A stretch of DNA of 64,000 nucleotides from Parvibaculum sedimenti (lineage in GTDB: Bacteria; Pseudomonadota; Alphaproteobacteria; Parvibaculales; Parvibaculaceae). How positions within the stretch are numbered: position 1 is the first letter of the stretch; every line of letters begins with the position of its first letter. Below are positions 33,944 to 42,513 of this stretch, piece after piece. Below the pieces are notes generated by a model that saw only the letters and a list, made by a program, of their open reading frames with translations, had not been told where the DNA came from and searched no databases. A program made the position numbers and the translations under genes. Where the stretch lies: NCBI RefSeq assembly GCF_009184905.1, contig NZ_WESC01000003.1:62001-126000 (forward strand). The letters run 5' to 3'.

Positions 33944-35926
33944 CTACTCCGCCGGTTGCGCGGCAAGCCGCGAGCGGGCGCGGTTCGGCGCACCGATGCG
34001 ATAACGCCTGTCGGTGAGCGACACGATGCCGCCCGCCGCCATGATCATGCCGCCCGCCCAGATCCAGGGCGCCAGGTTGTTGTAGTAAGCGCGGAGCGTC
34101 CAGCCACCCTGACCGTTCTCATCGCCAATGACGATATAGAGATCTGAAAAGCCCGTGGTGCGGATCGCTGCCTCGGTCTTTTCCTGGCGTTCGACCGGGA
34201 AGCTCCGCTTTTCCGGCAACATCACCGCCACCTCGCGTCCCTCACGTGTCACACGGATGACGCCGACCAGCGCCTCGTAATTCGGACCGTTCCGCATGCC
34301 GACTTTTTCGAGCGTCAGCGTATAGCCCGCAAGCTCGGCGCTATCGCCAACCTTGAGCGCCGTCACAAGTTCCTGCCGCCATGCCGTCGTGCCGACAATG
34401 CCTGCGACCGCAATGCCGAGCCCGCCATGCGCAAGTGCCATGCCCCATGAGGCGCGCGGCAAGCGCAGCGCGCGGCGGAAGCTCTCGCGAATGTTCCCGG
34501 AGAAAAGACCTATGCGCCACGCGACTTCAAAGAACGCCCCGGCAATGAGCCAGGTCGCAAGCCCCATGCCCAAGGCCGCGAGCCAAGGCCCGCGCGAGTG
34601 GAAAGCCAGCACCGCGATAATGACGATAATCACCGCGACGCCCGCACCCATGAGCCGTTCACTCGCCGCAACGAGATCTGACCTCTTCCACTTGAGCAAC
34701 GGTCCAATCGGCACAAGGCAGAATAGCGGAATCATCAGCGGCACGAAGGTCATGTTGAAGAAGGGCGCTCCGACCGTGATCTTCGGGCCGCCAATCGCGT
34801 CGAGGAAGAGCGGGTAGAGCGTGCCGATGAAAACGGCGGCGGCAGCCGCCGCCAGCAGCAGATTGTTCATCACCAATGCGCCTTCGCGGCTCAGCGGCGC
34901 GAAGAGCCCTTCGGCCTTCAGCACGGGCGCGCGCCAGCCATAAAGCGTCAGTGCGCCACCGATAAAGAAAACCAGGATGCAAAGAATCGCAATGCCGCGC
35001 GAGGGATCGACAGCAAAAGCGTGCACCGACGTCAACACGCCGGAACGGACGAGGAAGGTGCCGACCAAAGACAGTGAAAAAGCGAAAATCGCCAGCAGGA
35101 TCGTCCAGCTTTTCAGCACACCGCGCTTTTCGGCAACGATGGCCGAGTGCAGAAGCGCCGTAGCGACGAGCCATGGCATCAGCGAAGCATTTTCCACCGG
35201 GTCCCAGAACCAGAAGCCGCCCCAGCCAAGCGTGTAATAGGCCCACCACGAACCCATCGCGATGCCGACAGTGAGCGGCACCCAGGCCGCGAGCGTCCAC
35301 GGGCGGACCCAGCGCGCCCAGCTCGCATCGACGCGGCCCTCGATCAGGGCAGCGATGGCGAAAGAGAATGCCATGGAGAGGCCGACGTAGCCCGCATAGA
35401 GGAACGGCGGGTGGAAGGCGAGCGCCGGATCCTGAAGGATCGGATTGAGGCCGTTACCTTCGATGGGCGCCGGATCGAGCCGGATAAAGGGATTGGACGT
35501 GAAGAGAATGAAGCCGAGGAAGGCGACGCCGATCAATGCCTGAACGGAAAGGACGCGCGCGCGAAGCCCGTCGGGCAGGTTTCCACCAAATAGCGCGACC
35601 AGCGCACCGTATAGCGAAAGGATCAGGACCCAGAGAACCATCGAACCCTCATGGTTCCCCCAGACGCCGGCGATCTTGTAGATGAGAGGCTTCGCGGTAT
35701 GCGAATTCTTCATCACCAAAGCGACCGAGAAATCGGAGGTGAGGAAGGCATGCATCAGCGCCGCAAAGGCAATGCCGATGAGCACGAATTGAGCGACCGC
35801 AGCGGGTGCGGCAACAGCCATCAACGCAGGATCGCGCCGCTGCGCGCCGATCATCGGCACGACCATTTGCAGGAGCGCCACCGCCAGCGCAAGGACGAGC
35901 GCGAAATGGCCGAGTTCTACAATCAT
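33944..35926 (-). CDS. ccmF: Cytochrome c heme lyase subunit CcmF (CycK)
   Basis: A large polytopic membrane protein of about 660 residues with many hydrophobic helices. It contains the tryptophan-rich WWD domain (GWGGFWFWDPVENASLMPWL), the heme-handling motif of CcmF/CcmC/CcsA proteins. It transfers heme from CcmE to apocytochrome c. The start ATG at 35926 (MIVELGHFALVLALAVALLQ) overlaps the stop of ccmE by four bases; the upstream open frame would only add part of ccmE. It is followed by ccmH within a few bases. Complete and unremarkable for an alphaproteobacterium. Confidence 0.97.
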   Translation of the reverse strand: MIVELGHFALVLALAVALLQMVVPMIGAQRRDPALMAVAAPAAVAQFVLIGIAFAALMHAFLTSDFSVALVMKNSHTAKPLIYKIAGVWGNHEGSMVLWVLILSLYGALVALFGGNLPDGLRARVLSVQALIGVAFLGFILFTSNPFIRLDPAPIEGNGLNPILQDPALAFHPPFLYAGYVGLSMAFSFAIAALIEGRVDASWARWVRPWTLAAWVPLTVGIAMGSWWAYYTLGWGGFWFWDPVENASLMPWLVATALLHSAIVAEKRGVLKSWTILLAIFAFSLSLVGTFLVRSGVLTSVHAFAVDPSRGIAILCILVFFIGGALTLYGWRAPVLKAEGLFAPLSREGALVMNNLLLAAAAAAVFIGTLYPLFLDAIGGPKITVGAPFFNMTFVPLMIPLFCLVPIGPLLKWKRSDLVAASERLMGAGVAVIIVIIAVLAFHSRGPWLAALGMGLATWLIAGAFFEVAWRIGLFSGNIRESFRRALRLPRASWGMALAHGGLGIAVAGIVGTTAWRQELVTALKVGDSAELAGYTLTLEKVGMRNGPNYEALVGVIRVTREGREVAVMLPEKRSFPVERQEKTEAAIRTTGFSDLYIVIGDENGQGGWTLRAYYNNLAPWIWAGGMIMAAGGIVSLTDRRYRIGAPNRARSRLAAQPAE

Positions 35927-36393
35927 TGAGCCGTGCCTTTTCCTTCGTCCTGGTTCATCTGGCCTTCTTCCCAACGGCCCGATTTCTTTAGCGCCTTGGC
36001 GACCTCGGGCGGCATGTATTTCTCGTCATGCTTGGCCAGCACCGAATCCGCAACGAAAATTCCGTCAGGTCCGATGGCGCCTTCGGCGACCACGCCCTGC
36101 CCCTCGCGGAAGAGGTCGGGCACGATGCCGGTATAGGAGACCGTCACGGATTTCATGAGGTCAGTCACCACGAACTTGATGGTCGCCGCTCCCGTATGCT
36201 CGACGGAGCCCTTCTCCACGAGCCCACCAAGACGGAACCGCGTCCCCGGGCCGATGCCCTTTTCCACAACTTCCGTGGGGCTATAGAAAAAGACGATGTT
36301 GTCGCGCATGGCGTAAAGCACGAGCCCGATCGCGATGCCAATAATACCAAGGCCCAGCGCGATAAAGCCGGCGCGGCGCTGTTTGCGCGTCAT
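35923..36393 (-). CDS. ccmE: Heme chaperone CcmE (CycJ)
   Basis: A 156-residue heme chaperone: an N-terminal membrane anchor (FIALGLGIIGIAIGLVLYAM) and a periplasmic OB fold. The covalent heme ligand His122 lies in LAKHDEKYMPPE, with Tyr126 four residues later, the classical HxxxY form. The flexible C-terminal tail is charged. It receives heme from CcmABCD and passes it to CcmF. Its stop overlaps the ccmF start by four bases (ATGA). Upstream, where ccmI would be expected, a chitosanase-like gene intervenes. Confidence 0.97.
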   Translation of the reverse strand: MTRKQRRAGFIALGLGIIGIAIGLVLYAMRDNIVFFYSPTEVVEKGIGPGTRFRLGGLVEKGSVEHTGAATIKFVVTDLMKSVTVSYTGIVPDLFREGQGVVAEGAIGPDGIFVADSVLAKHDEKYMPPEVAKALKKSGRWEEGQMNQDEGKGTAQ

Positions 36394-36450
36394 GTTCTTC
36401 CGATCCTCGATTTCGAGACGCCGAAGGTATAGCCCAAGAGCGGACAGTTC

Positions 36451-37158
36451 TTAACTGCAATTTGGTCGCGGGCAGGAAAGCGCCGCCTCATCGATGGAAA
36501 CGCCGCAAACCCGCAGGGGAAGGTCGAGCGGCCAGTTTCCGGCCTTGATGACGGCCTCGAAAGCGTCCATGCGATAGACCGTGCGCCGAAGGAGCGCGTT
36601 TGGATGGGTTGCGAGCCATTCGCGCCGCTCGGCTACATAGGCCGCAATCCATGGCCTCTCCCCCGCCTTTTCCGGGTCGCCATGTACCCTCGACGTCCTG
36701 TCGCGAAGCGCGCTCCAGGAGCCGTGAACGTGGCTGTCATAGATGACCGCCGCTGCGAGCGCAGTTGAGAACCCGAATGCGCCGGCGACTCTCGCGGCTG
36801 GCGCCCAGTAGGCGCGGTCGAAGAAACCGTCCTGCGCATTCTCCATGACGGGATCGCCGCCCGCCTCCTTCAGCGCGGCTCGAAATGGCGGATCGCGGTC
36901 AAGGCTGAAGTCGATGGCCGCAAGCCTGTCGAGATAGGGCCTAAGCACCTCCGCGCGAGATGCATTCGGCGCCTCGCAGTAAGCCTTGATAAGAAGATGA
37001 AGGTTGCCGCTGGCAAGCGTCGTCTGCGAACGGCCATAGGTGAGGTGTCCGGGATCGCCGGGAAGCAGCGTCACCTGCGCATAATCGCCCCGCGCGCGGC
37101 CCGTCTCGAAAACATTGACAATGGCTTGCGCTGTCTTCTTCTGAAGCTCCGAAAGCAT
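36451..37158 (-). CDS. GH46 chitosanase-like glycoside hydrolase
   Basis: A 235-residue protein resembling GH46 chitosanases. It opens LQKKTAQAIVNVFETGRARG, then YAQVTLLPGDPGHLTYGRSQ. A Glu (residue 18) and an Asp (residue 35), about 17 residues apart, match the catalytic pair of Streptomyces N174 chitosanase (Glu22/Asp40, established). There is no signal peptide, so it is either cytoplasmic or exported by an unknown route, unlike typical chitosanases. It lies between ccmI and ccmE, an insertion in an otherwise conserved order. An 18-bp palindrome sits 16 bp before its start. Chitosan or a peptidoglycan-like polymer would be the substrate; the family is moderately certain, the biology is not. 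Confidence 0.72.
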   Translation of the reverse strand: MLSELQKKTAQAIVNVFETGRARGDYAQVTLLPGDPGHLTYGRSQTTLASGNLHLLIKAYCEAPNASRAEVLRPYLDRLAAIDFSLDRDPPFRAALKEAGGDPVMENAQDGFFDRAYWAPAARVAGAFGFSTALAAAVIYDSHVHGSWSALRDRTSRVHGDPEKAGERPWIAAYVAERREWLATHPNALLRRTVYRMDAFEAVIKAGNWPLDLPLRVCGVSIDEAALSCPRPNCS

Positions 37159-37173
37159 TCCGTTCCCTTCTCG

Positions 37174-37191
37174 TGATCTGCATGCAGATCA
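37174..37191. promoter_or_regulatory. 18-bp perfect palindrome before the chitosanase-like gene
   Basis: TGATCTGCATGCAGATCA is fully self-complementary, 16 bp upstream of the ATG at 37158 and 29 bp past the ccmI stop. It is likely a dimeric regulator's operator; alternatively it is a short hairpin in the leader. Confidence 0.5.
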
Positions 37192-37219
37192 TAAGAAGGA
37201 GCCAGCAGGCGGGGATAAA

Positions 37220-38371
37220 TCAGGGAAGTGCTTTTTCCGCTTCGTCAAGACGCGCCAGCGCCGCCTTGTCGGAGGTGAAGGTCCGCCGCGCTTGCGCGAG
37301 TGCCGCCTGCGCTTCTGGTTTCTTGCCGAGCACGCCATAGGCGCGGATGAGACGAAGCCAGCCCTCAATGTCATCGGGCGACTTTTCGAGCCGGGCAGCG
37401 AGGCCGCCGACCATCCCCTCGATCATCTTCTGGCGATCCTCAGGCGACATATTCGCCGCTGCGCCAAGCTGCGCTGCGTTCGGACCGGGCGCGTTGGACA
37501 TGGTGGCATTGGCACGAGGAGCGTTGGGATTTTCAAGCCGTGCAAGCTCCGCCTCAAGGCTTGGCCGCCAGGAGGCATTCCCGGGCGCGGAAGCGAGAAG
37601 CGCTTTCCAACGCGCGATGGCCGCATCCTTCTTGCCATCTTCAACTTCGGCGACACCCAGATAATATTGTGCACGCGGCTCATGGGGATCGAGCGCGGCG
37701 GCCTTCCTGAAATCCTCGCGCGCCTCCGGCGCCAGGCCGCCTGCTGCGAAGACCCTCGCCTCGCCCCGTGCCGCAAGTCGGGCAGCGCTTTCGCCGCCAA
37801 GCGCAATAGCCTGCGACCAGGCATTCGCCGCATCGTCGTAGCGCCGCTGGCGGATATATGCAGGCGCCAGCACTTCCCAACCACGCAGATCCTTGGGATC
37901 GGCTTTCAGATGCTCCTCGACGCGCAGAACCAGCGCATCGATGGGCAATTGCTCGACCGGCGCGGCCATGCGCGCATTGAAGGGCTGATCGGGAAGCCCT
38001 GGCGAGCCCAGCGCCAGATAAAGAGCCATGGAGAAAACGGGCACAGCGATGCTGATCGCAAGCGCCACACCACGACCGGAAAGCCCCTTCCGGCCACCAG
38101 CCTCGGCCCGCTCCTTCTCCAGCGCCTCGGCGGCGGCGAGCAGACGGCGAGAAACCTCGACCTTTGCGGCCTCAGCCTCGGCGGGCTCGATCACGCCGCG
38201 CTCCACATCGCGCTCCACCTCGGCAAGCTGATCGCGATAAAGCGTGACCTCGCGGTCATCGCCGCCTGCCACCCTCTTCCGGCGGAGCGGGCGCAGGACG
38301 GCAAGGATCACACCGGCGGTCAGCACAGCAAAAAGGAACCAAAGCGGCAGGTCTGAAAGGGTCTGGGACAA
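37220..38371 (-). CDS. ccmI: Cytochrome c maturation TPR protein CcmI (CycH)
   Basis: A 383-residue protein with two N-terminal membrane helices (LPLWFLFAVLTAGVILAVL and GRGVALAISIAVPVFSMAL), with a cytoplasmic loop between them rich in coiled-coil residues. A periplasmic TPR domain follows (YIRQRRYDDAANAWSQAIAL, PHEPRAQYYLGVAEVEDGKK). CcmI is the apocytochrome c chaperone of the CcmFH(I) complex. In this genome type it usually heads the operon ccmI-ccmE-ccmF-ccmH; here a GH46-like gene lies between it and ccmE. It is divergent from the small secreted-protein gene at 38723. Confidence 0.92.
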   Translation of the reverse strand: MSQTLSDLPLWFLFAVLTAGVILAVLRPLRRKRVAGGDDREVTLYRDQLAEVERDVERGVIEPAEAEAAKVEVSRRLLAAAEALEKERAEAGGRKGLSGRGVALAISIAVPVFSMALYLALGSPGLPDQPFNARMAAPVEQLPIDALVLRVEEHLKADPKDLRGWEVLAPAYIRQRRYDDAANAWSQAIALGGESAARLAARGEARVFAAGGLAPEAREDFRKAAALDPHEPRAQYYLGVAEVEDGKKDAAIARWKALLASAPGNASWRPSLEAELARLENPNAPRANATMSNAPGPNAAQLGAAANMSPEDRQKMIEGMVGGLAARLEKSPDDIEGWLRLIRAYGVLGKKPEAQAALAQARRTFTSDKAALARLDEAEKALP

Positions 38372-38722
38372 GGCAGCTCAGCTTTTTTGGGGACGGGCCG
38401 CACCTGTATAGAGACTTGCGGACGAGCCGGAAAGCGGCTCGCTGCCGCAGGCTCCGAGATGTCCTTAAGGCCTCCCGCCGGAAGCCGCTGTCACGGCTTC
38501 CACATCAAGCATAACGATGGGATATATTGCTTTTCTATACGAGTCACAGTGTCGGCCAGACGTGTGGAAAACAGAAAAAAGATAGTTTAACCGTCCGGTT
38601 ATGGAATGGCCACCTGCCACAAGCCCCTTCATGACATCGATTTAACTTCCGTCTCCTTGACGCGTGCGGCCACCGGTCGTCTCATTCCACCAGCCATTCA
38701 CGTTATCGACGGGAACATCCTC
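38372..38722. other. Intergenic region between ccmI and the small secreted-protein gene
   Basis: A 351-bp divergent spacer. It contains a perfect 8-bp hairpin, GGAAGCCG-CTGTCA-CGGCTTCC (38480-38501), without a T tract, and an AT-rich stretch near 38520-38590. I see no gene, and no promoter clear enough to annotate. Confidence 0.5.
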
Positions 38723-39019
38723 ATGCGCAAAGCCGCCCTCGTACTTGCCTCGTCAACGGCATTGGCCCTGTTCTCGGCCAGCCCCGTCTTCGCCTTCTCC
38801 AACTACATGATGCCGGGCACCTCGGGCAGTGCGGACAACTATTCCGATCCCGACGAGCAGATGGATAAGCTGGCCGGCACATCGGCGGACGACAGCGCCG
38901 ACGCAACGATCGTCCATTTCGGCGGTAGCGAGATGGACGGAAATCGGCAGGCGCAGGAGAATGCCGAAGCGCTCGACAAGGATGCGAGTTACAGCGGCTT
39001 CTATTTCACCGACAACTGA
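38723..39019 (+). CDS. Small secreted protein, unknown function
   Basis: A 98-residue protein. A signal peptide (MRKAALVLASSTALALFSAS, cleaved after PVFA) is followed by an acidic, Ser/Asp-rich mature chain (NYSDPDEQMDKLAGTSADDS) with no cysteine. It ends YSGFYFTDN. I do not recognise it. The ATG at 38723 gives a clean signal peptide; the open frame continues to 38606 but those residues are not leader-like. The gene is close to the end of the convergent Hsp70 gene, with about 9 bp between stops. Confidence 0.72.
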   Translation: MRKAALVLASSTALALFSASPVFAFSNYMMPGTSGSADNYSDPDEQMDKLAGTSADDSADATIVHFGGSEMDGNRQAQENAEALDKDASYSGFYFTDN

Positions 39020-39028
39020 TCTGCGCGG

Positions 39029-40345
39029 TCACGCTGCAAATCGCTGTCGGGCCGAGAGCGCGAGGCCGGTCGCCACCGAGGTGAGTTCGCCGCCGCCCGC
39101 GAGCTTTTCCCGTCCGAAACGCTCCGCGAAGAGTGCCCGAACGGCCGGAATGAAGGACGTACCGCCGGTCAGAAAGACCCGGTCGATCTTGTCGGCGCTT
39201 GTGCCCGAGTCCTCCAGCAGCCGATCCACGCAGCCGCCAATCTCCGCGAGTTCCGGCGCGACCCAGCGGTCGAAATCACCGCGCTCGATGTCCGCCTCGA
39301 TGGCAATGGGCGCAGCCATGAAGCTGAGATGAGCTTTGGTGGAGCCGGACAGCGCAACTTTTGCGGCTTCCACAGCGCGATACATCTCGAAGCCCTTATT
39401 TTCCTCGATGAGGTGTGTCAGGGCCTCGATCTCGGCAGGCGCGTCGGAGACGGGCAGAATTTCCTCGAGCATGCGCCGTGTCTTCTGGGTGTTGATGAAG
39501 CTCAACTGGTGCCAGCGCTTCAGGCTGTCATAGAGCCACGCGGGCATCGGCAGAACCTTGCCGCCCGTGCTCTTGTAGGAGGAGCCACGCCCGAGCCGCG
39601 GCGCGATGACATTCTCCACAATGCGCGCGTCGAAGGCGTCGCCGGCGATACCGACGCCTGAAACCCCGATGATGGTTTCGGCGCGGTTCTTCACCGCTCG
39701 CATGCCGGGCCCGACATGCAGCAAGCAGAAGTCGCTCGTACCGCCGCCGAAGTCGCCGATGAGCACCAGTTCGTCTTGGTTGAGCCCTGCCTCATAGGCA
39801 TAGGCAGCGGCCACCGGCTCGAATTCGAAATGGACATCGGCAAGCCCTGCACCTTCCAGCGAGGCGAGAAGCCGCGAAACGGCGAAGTCGTCCTGCCCTT
39901 CCTGCGCCTGTCCGAGGCTGTTGCGCACGAAGCGCGCGGGCCGACCTACCACGATCGGCATACTCTTGAGCCGCTCCATCAGATCGCCCGCATCGGGCGT
40001 CGCCTCGAGCAGGCGCGAAACGAGAAGGCCGATCAGGTTTTCGAGCGTGTAGCGGCTGTTATAGATGCTGGTCGAAGTGAAATCCGGATTGGCGAGATAG
40101 GACTTGATCGACTGGATGAGGCGGCCCTCGGCGCCGGGCTCCAGATAAGCGTCAATTGCGGCGGGACCCGCATAGGATAGCGGTTTTCCGCGCTTGTCGC
40201 GCTCGTCAGCGTCAAAGTAGAGAATGGACCTGAAGGTCGAATGCTCCACACCATTATGAAGGAGCGGAACGAGACGCGACGGACCTGTGGCGCCGGCCAG
40301 CGCCAACGCGCTGTTCGTCGTGCCGAAGTCGAGGCCGATGAACAT
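39029..40345 (-). CDS. Hsp70-family protein, YegD-like
   Basis: An actin-fold ATPase of about 438 residues, shorter than DnaK. The phosphate-1 motif is MFIGLDFGTTNSALAL; phosphate-2 is LVLIGDFGGGTSDFCLLHVG; the adenosine motif is VFLTGGTSFIPAVRALFAER. The SBDalpha lid is absent, as in YegD/HSP70-like proteins that may act as chaperone-related or regulatory ATPases with unknown clients. The ATG at 40345 has GAGG six bases upstream and is immediately before the phosphate-1 strand; the frame upstream is not conserved-looking. The orphan PAS kinase gene lies 123 bp upstream in the same direction. Confidence 0.9.
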   Translation of the reverse strand: MFIGLDFGTTNSALALAGATGPSRLVPLLHNGVEHSTFRSILYFDADERDKRGKPLSYAGPAAIDAYLEPGAEGRLIQSIKSYLANPDFTSTSIYNSRYTLENLIGLLVSRLLEATPDAGDLMERLKSMPIVVGRPARFVRNSLGQAQEGQDDFAVSRLLASLEGAGLADVHFEFEPVAAAYAYEAGLNQDELVLIGDFGGGTSDFCLLHVGPGMRAVKNRAETIIGVSGVGIAGDAFDARIVENVIAPRLGRGSSYKSTGGKVLPMPAWLYDSLKRWHQLSFINTQKTRRMLEEILPVSDAPAEIEALTHLIEENKGFEMYRAVEAAKVALSGSTKAHLSFMAAPIAIEADIERGDFDRWVAPELAEIGGCVDRLLEDSGTSADKIDRVFLTGGTSFIPAVRALFAERFGREKLAGGGELTSVATGLALSARQRFAA

Positions 40346-40468
40346 GGAATACCTCGCGCGTCCCTCTAACCGGCCAGCCGGTCGGGGCATCGCAATGCGG
40401 ATGGAGACGGGTGCGTCGAAAAGGGCGCCGGTTCTAGCCGAGCGGCAGCGCCCTGTCCAGAGACAGCC

Positions 40469-42337
40469 TCACCAACCGGCGCGAATATGGGATTGCTGCG
40501 CCACCAGGCGCGAGGCGGGCAGATCAGCATAAACGGTTGTGCCCTCGCCCGGCGTGCTTTCAATCATGAGCGAGCCGCCATGGAGCTCCGTCAAATGCTT
40601 GGCGAGAGGCAGGCCAAGCCCTGTTCCTTCATGGGCGCGCGACAGCGTACCGTCGATCTGCGTGAAGGGTGCGAGCGCCTTGGGAATATCCGCTTCGGCA
40701 ATGCCGATGCCATGGTCGATCACGGCAATGCGCAAACGGCCTGGCTGAACCGCGGCTTCGACGCGGACCGTGCTGCCATCGGCGCTGAACTTCACCGCGT
40801 TCGACATCAGATTGATGAGTACCTGCTTCAAGGCTCGTTCGTCGGCCACAAGGGAAATGGGCGGCGTCGGCAGACTCACCTCAATGGTGATCGCCGACTG
40901 CTGCGCCCGATGGCGAACGATGCGGCAGGCGGAGGCGACCACGGCGTCGAGATCGGTCTCGTCCTCATGCAGCTTGAAATGCCCTGCCTCGATCTTCGAG
41001 AGATCGAGAATGTCGTTGATGAGATTGAGCAGATGGACACCGCTGTCGTGAATGTCCTCAGCATATTCGCGATAACGCGGATTGCCGACAGGACCGAACA
41101 GTTCGCGCTCCAGCGCCTCGGAAAAGCCGATGATGGCGTTGAGCGGCGTACGCAGCTCGTGGCTCATATTGGCGAGAAATTCCGATTTGGAGCGGCTCGC
41201 GGCCGTCGCATCGTCGCGCGCCTCGCGAAGAGCCTCTGCCTCTTTCCGCCGTGCGGTCACGTCCTGAAGGCCGATGAGCAGCGCCGGCAACCCCTGGAAC
41301 CGCACCAGTGCCGCCGTGATATGCGCCCAGATGACCGTACCTTCGCCGCCGAGAAGCCGCGCTTCGATCGGCCCACGCAGGCGGCTGCCTGCCGCCGCTT
41401 CGCCAAGCCGCTCCTTCATCTCGTCATCGACGAAAAAGCGCCTTGCATCGATATGCGCAGCATCCTCTCCATTGAGGCCGAAAAGTTCCAGCGCCGCCTT
41501 GTTCGCCTGAACGATGCGATAGGTCGCCGGGTCGATCAGCGCGAGCGGCAACGGCGCCGCAACAAAGATGCTCTGGAAGCTTTCTTCCGTCGCCCGCATG
41601 ACGCGCTGCGCCTCCTGCCGGACGGAAATTTCCTGCGTGAGCTGTTCGTTCAACTCCCGCTGATGCTCCATCGTCAGGAACTGATTGCGCCGCAAACGAT
41701 TGGTGACGCGCATGGCCTGAAAGCCGACCGCATTGGCAACCATGAGCAGCATGAATATCTGCATCGCCGAGGTAAGCGACATATCGGGGTAGAAGGCAAT
41801 GACCACCGTGAAGGCAATGCCGCAGGCTATCGACAACGCGGCATTGTAGGCCAGCCGGTTCGGCACGCCGAAATAGAAGGCGATTGTGATGACGGCAGCG
41901 CTCACCGCGTGATCGGCGGCGCCGAATCCCCCCGCAGATACAAGCAGCAGAAAGACGCCGAAGATATAGGCTTGAACGAAAGTTAGCGACGCGCGAAGCG
42001 CCGCCTGCCTGTGCGGTGCATCGAAAAAAAGAAACGGAATGCGGCCAATTGCGAGCGTCGCCACCCGCAAGGAGCCAATGACCACGAACTGCACCGTCGG
42101 CCCAAGAATGAGAAAATCGAGGACCACCCAACAGGCGAAAAGATAGACGCCTGTCTGGATGGCACGCACCCGCTCTGTCGTCTCCAGCCAGGCGGTTTCG
42201 CAGAAACGCTGCTCAAGCGCACGGTTGATGAACTCTCCGGTCCAGCCATAGGCCCCTTCGGCAGGTCGCCATCCGCCAGGTCCCTGGCCGGCACCATCCG
42301 CCGGTCCCCTGCTATGCGCATTCCCGATTTCGACCAA
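40469..42337 (-). CDS. Multi-span membrane PAS histidine kinase (orphan)
   Basis: About 622 residues. Roughly six membrane helices form the N-terminal sensor (AIQTGVYLFACWVVLDFLIL through MQIFMLLMVANAVGFQAM). A coiled coil is followed by one PAS domain (ESFQSIFVAAPLPLALIDPA with PAC ending GLQDVTARRKEAE). Then come HisKA with the phospho-acceptor His near residue 393 (FLANMSHELRTPLNAIIGF) and HATPase_c (LINLMSNAVKF, DHGIGIA, GTGLGLPLAKHL). I chose the TTG at 42337 because GGGGG precedes it by five bases; a longer frame to 42514 would overlap the divergent CoA transferase start. No receiver gene adjoins. It resembles the PAS kinase at 13892 in its catalytic core. Confidence 0.85.
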   Translation of the reverse strand: MVEIGNAHSRGPADGAGQGPGGWRPAEGAYGWTGEFINRALEQRFCETAWLETTERVRAIQTGVYLFACWVVLDFLILGPTVQFVVIGSLRVATLAIGRIPFLFFDAPHRQAALRASLTFVQAYIFGVFLLLVSAGGFGAADHAVSAAVITIAFYFGVPNRLAYNAALSIACGIAFTVVIAFYPDMSLTSAMQIFMLLMVANAVGFQAMRVTNRLRRNQFLTMEHQRELNEQLTQEISVRQEAQRVMRATEESFQSIFVAAPLPLALIDPATYRIVQANKAALELFGLNGEDAAHIDARRFFVDDEMKERLGEAAAGSRLRGPIEARLLGGEGTVIWAHITAALVRFQGLPALLIGLQDVTARRKEAEALREARDDATAASRSKSEFLANMSHELRTPLNAIIGFSEALERELFGPVGNPRYREYAEDIHDSGVHLLNLINDILDLSKIEAGHFKLHEDETDLDAVVASACRIVRHRAQQSAITIEVSLPTPPISLVADERALKQVLINLMSNAVKFSADGSTVRVEAAVQPGRLRIAVIDHGIGIAEADIPKALAPFTQIDGTLSRAHEGTGLGLPLAKHLTELHGGSLMIESTPGEGTTVYADLPASRLVAQQSHIRAGW

Positions 42338-42513
42338 ACGATCCCCCTTGGCGGCGGGCGGTCTGCCCACCAAACGCGGGGTAACCCTATGAGAAAACCC
42401 TAAACAAAAAGCGAAATTCCGGCTTGGTGATGCTTTCATCAGAGCTGCCCAGCCCCTATCGTGCCCACATAAAAAACGGCCCCAAGGGCCCGATTTCAGG
42501 GAGATTGAGAGCA

